In this document: piece by piece, positions 56,521 through 64,000 of the stretch
How positions within the stretch are numbered: the stretch's first letter is position 1
Layout of the letters: every line of letters begins with the position of its first letter
Assembly (NCBI RefSeq): GCF_000143415.4
Contig: NW_003314266.1
Span: 1,793,139-1,857,138 of the forward strand
Direction: 5' to 3'
From: Selaginella moellendorffii
Lineage: Eukaryota; Streptophyta; Lycopodiopsida; Selaginellales; Selaginellaceae
Length of the DNA stretch: 64,000 bases
Program-made: the position numbers and the translations under genes
The notes under the pieces: model-generated
Told to the model about the DNA's origin: nothing
Databases searched by the model: none
What the model saw: the letters and a program-made list of their open reading frames with translations, nothing else

Positions 56521-58240
56521 CTTCTTTAATGTCCTTTCTTCAGTCCCCATCAAGTCCTTCTCCGTCCATGGCAGTGCTCACTAACACTACCACTGGGTTA
56601 GGGCTTGAAAGCCTGACAACAAATGCAATTGACTTTTGGCACTTCCTCACTACATGATTTTATCTCTAGTCACTACACAAGAGGATTGTATTTTTTTTCC
56701 TTTTCACAATCCAAGGTTTTATCAGAACACCATGGCCTTACATGAGCCTCATAGGTACTCTCCCCACCTTCTGCCTTTGGGTGCTCAAGCCATATGGCTA
56801 GAGCAAGGTTTTGATGAGCCATGCCAAGTATCCAAGAACATCATAGACAAAAGATTAGTTCGAGTGGTGAAATTAAAGCTTTCATAAATGCTTAATTTAC
56901 CAAGTTACTTTACTTGTCTGTCCATATTCACTTTAGCCTAGTGGTTATGTCATCACCCACCATATGGGTGTTGCGGTTACACTAACCTTTCTTGGCCAAA
57001 CTAATTCCACTAGAGTCTAACCTTTACTTTCGGGTTTAGAGATTTGTGCCTCACAAAATATTTATGAAAGGGTTAGGAGATTATGCTGTGTTAGTAAGAC
57101 TTATTAAGGGGTGAGTGCCCCATAAAGTAAAGTCTTTATTATAGAATAGAAAAATACCCTAAGTACAGAGGTGGTAATTCTAAAGATTCTAGTATATATT
57201 ATAGAGTATAAGTTATATTTCAAGTAGATGCAACTAGTTTTGAAAGATAATGTAAAAATGCTAAAGTATAAGATTTTAAATTTGGATTTTCCAAAATTTT
57301 ATTTAGCCCAGTACTACTCAAACTAAAGGATGTTTAACCCCAAATATCCCAAGACTATTAATTAATTGAAAAAAAAGTGCATTTTTATTCATAAACCCTT
57401 TTCCTTTATAGTTGAACCCATTAGATAATTTCTTAAGTGATTCTTTTTGGTTGCTTACACAAAAATGATAGAGTTGGATATGGATAAATCTAAAGCAGAA
57501 AGCTCTTTACAAAATTTTATTATATGGTGTGTGAAATTTAGTGCCTAAGTTGGCATAGAATAAAGGAGAGGATAATTATGTCCTCAAGGAAGAAACAGTC
57601 AAGGAGAGGATGGGATTGCACGTGATAATAATATGCATGCTAATGTGTCAAATACACCTAGGAAATTAGTATGAGGTAATCTGTAGAGTATGGGGTAATC
57701 CTTAAACCAAATATGAAGTTGGTATGATATTGAAATCACCTATCAAAATTTAGTAAGTACAATAGATCAAAATGAGCACTTTTAGAGGGTTTGAATGAGA
57801 CTCTTTCAACTAGTTAAAGGTGTAGTTAAATAATTAAAATAGAATAGAAAATTTAGTCGCTTACAAAGAACACCATTACAATGTTCATGACACTTTTTAA
57901 TTTCTATATATATGTTGAATTAACTTTAGATAAATATATTTATGGAACTTTATGATAATAAATATAAAGCCATTTAAAAATAAAAATAAATTTAAATAGC
58001 TTCTATATAAAAATAAGTATAAGGTTATTATACATTTATACATAAGTGTGAATACAGAAAATATAGTAATTATTTATATAGTGATATATATTTTTTAATA
58101 CAAAGCTTCCAACATTAGTAAGTGTATTAATTTATCATCACTAAAATACATAATCTGTGCACATAATCATTTTCTCGTTTACATACTCTATATTTTTAAA
58201 TGCATATATGATAATTAAAGTTTTAATTAGTATGAGTGGA

Positions 58241-58342
58241 GATTCATAAAGAATCAAATAAATACTAATTTTCTTACAAATATCATAATATGATTCATAA
58301 AGAATCAAATAAATACTAATTTTCTTACAAATATCATAATAT
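58241..58342. repeat. Tandem duplication, 51-bp unit
   Basis: Two essentially identical copies beginning GATTCATAAAGAATCAAATA (58241 and 58292) and a short third start (GATTCATAA) at 58343. Confidence 0.9.
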
Positions 58343-58763
58343 GATTCATAACAATAATACTTGAATAGCAAGTCAGCATAATAATTCAAATTATTTCTAT
58401 AATCTGATAATATTTTTATTTTTCTTTAATTTTAAAATTTTTAAATAGCTATATATTTTATTTAGTTATTAGCATGAAGACAAGTTTCCAGCTCGATAAA
58501 ACTATTTTAATTTATCATTAAAATATTTTATAATAAAAATAAAAATTCTACTTTGTTTTTTCTTATTTATTTTAAATACTAGACTCTTATTATGTTTTTT
58601 GTGAGTAAAAATATTAAAATAAATATATTAAAAATATTATATAACGTTTAAATATATAAAAAGCTCATAGAGTAGTGTATATATTGTATAATGTGTATTC
58701 AACTATTTAGGAATATAAAAAGGCTGTCAACATCTTTTAAAATTTATAATAGTTACATATGAA

Positions 58764-59633
58764 ATGATGAATTTAATCAAATTGAATTTATGTATTTTAT
58801 TATTTTGCATACTTATAACAAGATCAGTATCCCCTTTATATAGACCCAAATTTGGAAAGCTTAATTTCTTAAGTCCAAATGATATTGCAAAAATACTAGG
58901 TGCATTTACTAATTTAATTAGCAAAATAAGTAGAGATAATTCATATGCAGCTAATTATGGGGATNNNNNNNNNNNNNNNNNNNNNNNNNNNNNNNNNNNN
59001 NNNNNNNNNNNNNNNNNNNNNNNNNNNNNNNNNNNNNNNNNNNNNNNNNNNNNNNNNNNNNNNNNNNNNNNNNNNNNNNNNNNNNNNNNNNNNNNNNNNN
59101 NNNNNNNNNNNNNNNNNNNNNNNNNNNNNNNNNNNNNNNNNNNNNNNNNNNNNNNNNNNNNNNNNNNNNNNNNNNNNNNNNNNNNNNNNNNNNNNNNNNN
59201 NNNNNNNNNNNNNNNNNNNNNNNNNNNNNNNNNNNNNNNNNNNNNNNNNNNNNNNNNNNNNNNNNNNNNNNNNNNNNNNNNNNNNNNNNNNNNNNNNNNN
59301 NNNNNNNNNNNNNNNNNNNNNNNNNNNNNNNTAGAATCTAACTGTAAGATAGTTCTATATTCATTATTAGAAAAAATTTGGGAAGTTAAAACATCTATAA
59401 AGGATGCTATAAATTGTAAACTTATGTTACAAAATGATGGAAATTTAGTTTTTTATTTTAAAAAGGTAGTAGTATGGGCTAGTAATAAATATTGTTTACA
59501 TCAACCATTATGTATGTTATCTGTACTTTTAACAGTTCAAAATGATTGTAACTTAGTAATTTATTTAACTCAATTTCCTAATAATGTTTTATGGACATCA
59601 AATACATTTAACCATCCTTCATGTACAAAATAA
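58764..59633 (+). CDS. Secreted GNA-type (bulb-type) mannose-binding lectin, broken by assembly gap
   Basis: The ATG at 58764 opens a signal peptide (NLIKLNLCILLFCILITRS). After a 367-N gap the C-terminal part shows two GNA carbohydrate-site signatures of the QxDxNxVxY type: LQNDGNLVFY and VQNDCNLVIY, with VVVWASN and VLWTSNTF as strand ends. Cysteines flank the second repeat. Stop at 59631-59633. The frame across the gap depends on the assumed gap length. The coding sequence is extremely AT-rich, unlike other genes in the window, matching its flanks. Intronless as far as visible. Binding to mannose is inferred from the motif. Confidence 0.75.
   Translation: MMNLIKLNLCILLFCILITRSVSPLYRPKFGKLNFLSPNDIAKILGAFTNLISKISRDNSYAANYGDXXXXXXXXXXXXXXXXXXXXXXXXXXXXXXXXXXXXXXXXXXXXXXXXXXXXXXXXXXXXXXXXXXXXXXXXXXXXXXXXXXXXXXXXXXXXXXXXXXXXXXXXXXXXXXXXXXXXXXXXXXXESNCKIVLYSLLEKIWEVKTSIKDAINCKLMLQNDGNLVFYFKKVVVWASNKYCLHQPLCMLSVLLTVQNDCNLVIYLTQFPNNVLWTSNTFNHPSCTK
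58965..59331. other. Assembly gap (367 N)
   Basis: Run of N inside the lectin gene. True length is unknown. Confidence 0.99.
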
Positions 59634-60907
59634 GATTAAGGTAAATTATTTCATTTTATTTTTGAATACAATTTGAGTGTTAATTATTATTTTAGCAAAG
59701 TAGAAGAGCTAAAGTCTAAGCTTAAAGTTGTTGATGCAAAAGTAAAAGAGCTGTTTTTCCTTCTAGAAGAAAAAGGAATATATCTATTGGAGTCACTATG
59801 GCTACTTTCTAATCACTTGGATCTCAAAACTTTTATGTCATCAATTCAAGTATTATATTACTTAATAAAGTCAATGCATGTTGTTGTGGGATGTAAACCA
59901 GCACCATAGCTATCACCATCTTAGGTCTACAGAGTCGAACTATAATGAAATCCATGCCTAGTGGTGGCACTCAATTGCTCCCATGGAAGAAAATGCATGC
60001 ATTTCTTTCAGTAAAACTGTAATAAAGACTTTAGTTATATTGATAAGTTTTGAAGCACAGGGACAAAGTTTTTAAAAGAATAAATAAGTGCACACACATT
60101 TCATGCAGATCAATTTGGCTAGTAAATCTGATGGGCATTCTTTTAGGTTGTAATCATGCTAATCAGCCCTAGTAAGTCAACAATGGAGATGGATAGGTTT
60201 CTTACATTTCAACCTGATCTAGATGACAGCATTTTGTCAACCCCTTCCATATCAAAGCTATGATATGGAAGGGGTTGACAAAAGTGTTGTTAAAGCTCTA
60301 GATCCTTGAGGCTAAGTAGAGCATTTATAACTTACCCATGTTGATTCTCTTTTTGGTTTTTGGAAATGTTTACAAGATGCTTATCAAGGCTGAATGCATC
60401 TCAAGGAAATGGATCCTGGCTCCAACGAGCCTTTCACACAGAGAAGATCAAGGAAATCAAAAGTCATTCAAAATGTAAGCTTCAATTTTCTTTTGAGTTT
60501 AGAATGAGTCAATATATGAAGTTTTAGATATATGAGTAATTTTCTCATAATATTAGTTCAGTGGGATTAGGCATTATATCACTTGTTCACAACTTGTAGA
60601 AGCTCTAGATCGTTGAGGCTATCCACAACACTGGGCTACGGAGAAAATATTTAGATAGTTTTCAGAATGTATATCTTATTTTTGTTGAGTTAGGATGAAT
60701 GATCAATGTCTGGAATTATCGAAATTGCATAAAGTAATTTTCCCAATATGATTCATAAATATTGTAAAAGATTATATTCTGCTCAATCCATGTTTATTGA
60801 CACAGATTAATACTCCCAAGATAATGCCTCCAAGATGAAAGTTTGTGCTTGACTGACCACAATGCACGTTCATTAAAGAAGTTAGGTCTGTAATTACATC
60901 TAAGATA
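59634..60907. other. Intergenic, with one hairpin
   Basis: A 78-codon frame at 59673-59909 is coil-like (KVEELKSKLKVVDAKVKEL) but starts at a non-ATG and is unmatched. AGCTCTAGATC.TTGAGGCTA occurs at about 60293 and 60600. A perfect hairpin lies at 60232-60283. Confidence 0.4.
60232..60283. repeat. Perfect inverted repeat, 23-bp arms, 6-nt loop
   Basis: Arms 60232-60254 (starts TTTTGTCAACCCCTTCC) and 60261-60283 (ends GGGGTTGACAAAA) are exactly complementary; loop AAGCTA. Could be a short foldback element or a small-RNA precursor; there is no T-run as for a simple terminator. Confidence 0.95.
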
Positions 60908-61787
60908 TCATTCATGTTTTCCCTCCAGTGCTGTGAAAATGTCCGTCCTGGTGACCATGCCTGCACAATAGACAACGACGGTAAGAAGTTTCAAGCTAAA
61001 CTACTACTCACCAATAACTGCGTTGGAATCGTTTACTATAGGGATCCTATGGATCTTCTTCTTAAGCATGATAACAGCAGCATCTTAGAAAAAAAAAGAA
61101 AAAGAACTTCAATAAAAGAAAAAAAAATTCAATGAAGCTTTTGATTCACCTGAAACAGTTTTGTCGGCAGATAATGTGATTGCTGGTGAGCTCATCACCT
61201 CAGAGACTGGCGATTTCAGCTGAAAAGATTCACACATTTCTTAGATGAGACTGTTTGAGAGTTTTTGTATTACCCCGTTGGTGGCCTTGTCTCGGTCCTT
61301 TCTAGACACCACTCCAATACACTTGCGCTCCTCGTCCAGCACAGGAACTCCAGAAACCTCGTCAAAGCAGTGCTCGATCGCCTCGAGAAGATCGTCCTGC
61401 GCCGCCGAGAAGCGAAGCCCGGACATCACATCCGCGAGGAGGGTTGATGGTTGAGCCTGAGACAAGATCAAACTCCATCAACTCCAAAGCTCCAACAAAG
61501 CTCTCTGCAAATTATACCTCGGCCTTGAAGAGCGTGGGCGCGAAGTGGAGCGAGAGATCCTCAAAGTTGAGCATGGAGAAATTCTCGGGCCACTCACCCG
61601 ACGGCAGAATCTCGACATAGTCTGCTCCCACCTTCTCGGTCTTGACAGCTCGAATCCCCCCTCCCCGGACCTTGGAAACTCGCGAAGATCTAGCCGCTAC
61701 AACCGGGACGCCCAAGAAAGCCGAGCTCCCACGCGCTGGATCCCTCAGCAGCAAGCCACTCCCGCAAATCCCCCTCAAAACTGCCAT
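60908..61787 (-). CDS. Plastid CBSX-type two-CBS-domain protein
   Basis: Five exons: 61518-61787, 61274-61456, 61150-61219, 61012-61083, 60908-60960; introns 49-69 nt and 61 nt, giving 215 residues. The N-terminal about 45 residues are Ser/Arg/Ala-rich, like a chloroplast transit peptide. A conserved linker follows (GADYVEILPSGEWPENFSML). The first CBS domain is about 100-145 (VMSGLRFSAAQDDLLEAIEH, GVPVLDEERKCIGVVSRKD). The second is about 158-213 (VMSSPAITLSADKTVS, AVIMLKKKIHRIPIV, IGMVTRTDIFTALEG). CBSX proteins bind adenosine nucleotides and modulate thioredoxins in plastids. Length is slightly short for the family. The last two exons are easily missed because a frame on the opposite strand covers them. 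Confidence 0.9.
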
Positions 61788-62104
61788 GCGATCTAGCTTG
61801 CTTCTTAGAAAAAATTAGTGTTTGTTGCCCCTTCCTGGCATGGATAGTCGCTTCCCACCGAATGCCCGCGTGCCATGTGGACCCGCCAAGCGATTTTTCT
61901 TTGACTCGACCCCACAAACCAAGGATAAGAAGAGCGTACAGTGTCATTTTCTTGTCGTGTGGAGGCCAAGTGTCGTGTTAAAAGAAACTATGTCTAGTAT
62001 TAAAAGAATCTATTTGGCCGCAAACCATGGAACTCCTAAGCATCGAATTTCTATTCTCTATTTGATCGTCCTGTTATTATGCACACAAGCCACATAGTTT
62101 TTTT
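61788..62104. other. Spacer between CBSX and ERD7-like genes
   Basis: Promoter of the CBSX gene and 3' UTR of the ERD7-like gene, both on the minus strand. Nothing else seen. Confidence 0.4.
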
Positions 62105-63953
62105 CTAGCGCTTGGGTTCGATCCCGTGAGAGGCCGCCTTGGCGGCGGTCTTGAGCACAGACGTTGGCTTCATCACGCTCTTGGGATTGATGGCGTTGCG
62201 CAGCTTGGAAATGGTCCATGCCGTGGAGACTAAATGGCCGGCGGTGGCCAGGCCTTCGTGCGCAAACTCGCCAGCCTTGTCTCCAAATCTGCGAGGAAGA
62301 TGTTCGTCATTTCAGGCCCAACTTGAAAATGCATCCTTATCTCACGAAGAGAGGAAACATACCTGTGAGAGATTGCGCCGGTTGTCACCACAGAGCTTGT
62401 GTTAAGAACGTTTGTTCCAGCGACCTCAACAGCGTCGAAAATTTTTCCTGCGAAGTAGAAGGAACATCCAGTTAGACGAGTACATCAGTGTCAACTAAGC
62501 ACGTACCGAAACCGTCCAAAGACGCGAGAGCAATCTCGCCGGGTAACATCTTGAAGAATTTCTTCCCGGCCCTCGAGTTTACAATCGAGGTTGTAAAGAA
62601 TCCAGTCACTGACACGACACCCGTGAGGACTCCCTTCGCTACTTTCTCCGACATCTTAGTCACCCTCTTGGCTCTGATGGATCATCAAAGAAACGTTAGC
62701 TTTTCTAAAGAACAAGACCTTGGAAAAAAAAAACACGAGACGTACCTGCGAATGTTCCTCATTGTCCGCGGGCTCACCTCAGATGGCTTGCCGCAGGCTC
62801 CTGAAACACGCCTTACAAGCCGTCCAGTCCTCTCCAAATTCGTGACTGTCGTCTCACTGCACCAGAAAATCCCCCTGATTATGTGCCCGGTTCCGCTGGC
62901 AATCGCTCGAGCCAGGCTGCTGTTATAGTCGTCTACGTTGGGAGCAATGGTCGTCCAGTAAGCTGTAGAAACCTCCTCGGATGGCTTCTTCTCGGTGATG
63001 GCGTCCGTTGGAACCGGCTTGCCAGGGAGGTCCGAGCTCACCACCTCTCGCGAAGACGCCTCAGGTACCTTGCCTCCATCCACCTTCTTTACATCTTCCT
63101 CCGAGCCCTGGAGCATGGTTGGTGCGGAGAAATAGCTGTACTGTTCCAAGATCTTGTCAAGCTCTCCGAGAAGCTCCTTGTTGCCGTCAACTTGGAACGT
63201 AACTCCATAGTTGAGAGTCTCAGTTGCCTTCGAATCCTTGGGCGGCTTCTCGTCGTCGTCGGCGTCCACACGCAGCGAGAATACGTAGTGCGATGGATCG
63301 AGCTTTGTAGCAGGCAAGTCGTTCACAACGGGCCACTGGAGTTCATCACCGACTCTGGCGAACAGCGCCACGTCTGTACCGTTTTGCAGCAGCTTCACCA
63401 GGACGAACTCGCCAGATGCCAGAATAACACTTTCCTGCTCGTCGATGAGATGCGCCAGACACCCCGGGATCTTTACCAGCACTTCCTCAGATGCTTCCAC
63501 CACAGGAGGCTCTTTCGCATCACTAGTCTCTGCACCCTTGGAAGGAGGAGGGTGATATATATCTGGATAGAGCTTCGAAGTCGCTCCAGCAACTTTGTCC
63601 AAATTCTCGTCACGCGTTGGAGACCTCACCTTCAGACCCGTTGTCGGATCATACTGAGCGACCTCGTCTTTTGCTGATGACGGGATACCGTTCACTTCTC
63701 TCGTAACACCCTCCGGTGGTGCCGGAGAAGGCAGACTGTTAGAGCGCTCGAAAGCGGCGGTGCTATCACTCTTCTGACCTCCCATCCATTTATCCGATCC
63801 AATAATGAACGACGAACGCCCTTTGAACCACTGCATTCTTGTGTACCTAGCTGGAATTCTCACCTCAACAGTAGCAGCTCCCGAAAGCTCTAGTCCTGGA
63901 ACACAAGAACGACTTGTTAGAACCCTTTCGAGAAACGACTCCAGAGAACCCAT
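62105..63953 (-). CDS. ERD7-like senescence/dehydration-associated protein
   Basis: Exons 62746-63953, 62507-62673, 62363-62447, 62105-62288, phases consistent, 547 residues from the ATG at 63953. The N-terminal third is variable. The family region starts with LVKIPGCLAHLIDEQESVIL and continues with LLQNGTDVALFARVGDELQW and HYVFSLRV. The senescence domain spans about 345-520 (YNSSLARAIASGTGHIIRGI, KVAKGVLTGVVSVTGFFTTS, GRAKKFFKMLPGE-like segment, GKIFDAVEVAGTNVLNTSSV, HEGLATAGHLVSTAW). Homologues are membrane-lipid-binding stress proteins induced by cold, drought and senescence. The frame is open upstream of the ATG, so a longer N-terminus beyond the window cannot be excluded. Confidence 0.9.
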
Positions 63954-64000
63954 TCGCCCATCACAGCAAGGACACGGATTCTCAAACCCACCAGCAAGAA

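Larger units (their letters stand above)
50601..58763. repeat. Very AT-rich block of decayed LTR and dispersed repeats
   Basis: No gene supported. Recognisable pieces: TRIM-like LTR/interior/LTR at about 51110-51560; LTR fragments 52041-52206 and 57262-57459; a repeat starting TGTAAGTGATTAAATTT at 53238-53600 with a second copy at 56145-56520 and an inverted part at about 57780-57880; sequence shared with 20150-20400 at 54455-54730; a local duplicate 55640-55730 / 55820-55910; and a 51-bp tandem duplication at 58241-58342. An 83-codon frame at 56636-56887 is unmatched. Confidence 0.6.

Noticed and set aside
58241-58354. Possible CRISPR-like array
   Set aside because: Only two contiguous 51-bp copies with no spacers, in a eukaryotic AT-rich context; a plain tandem duplication.
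60914-61135. 73-codon plus-strand frame
   Set aside because: Antisense to CBSX exons 4 and 5, which give a perfect family match on the minus strand.

Overview
The window looks like nuclear DNA of an early-diverging land plant, most likely a lycophyte such as Selaginella. The genes use very short GT-AG introns (most 45-135 nt). The families are plant families: GH17-X8 glucanase, STRUBBELIG receptor-like kinase, EUL lectin, plant O-fucosyltransferase, CBSX protein and ERD7-like senescence-domain protein. Nuclear-type tRNA-Asn and tRNA-Cys genes sit among them. The species call is inference; the plant call is strong.

Three gene islands with balanced base composition are separated by AT-rich repeat blocks. 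Island 1 (1-6.4 kb) holds a GPI-anchored beta-1,3-glucanase, a tRNA-Asn and its deleted inverted copy, a small unknown protein, an intronless divergent histone H2B, and broken copies of neighbouring genes including a decayed TPR/SET gene. From 6.4 to 36 kb is a graveyard of Ty3/Gypsy elements on both strands, nested in one another. An intact two-domain EUL (R40-type) lectin and a tRNA-Cys survive inside it at 15.8-17.4 kb. Island 2 (36.4-50 kb) carries four genes, all on the minus strand: O-fucosyltransferase, a Crinkler/RHS-like P-loop protein, a 16-exon STRUBBELIG-type kinase, and an 812-residue protein with an N-myristoylation start and EAR-like motifs. From 50.5 to 58.7 kb is very AT-rich repeat decay. 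At 58.8 kb there is an AT-rich secreted GNA-type lectin interrupted by an assembly gap. Island 3 (60.9-64 kb) has a plastid-type CBSX protein and an ERD7-like protein, both minus.

There is no operon logic. The functional themes are cell wall and surface (glucanase, O-fucosyltransferase, receptor kinase), carbohydrate recognition (two unrelated secreted or cytosolic lectins), and stress (ERD7-like, CBSX). The least expected items are the Crinkler-like NTPase, the myristoylated protein with EAR-like motifs, a Ty3 element with exact 5-bp target duplications but a permuted and partly inverted interior, a solo LTR carrying a minisatellite, a miniature LTR element with short TGTAAG...CTTACA repeats, and a perfect 23-bp-arm hairpin at 60.2 kb.
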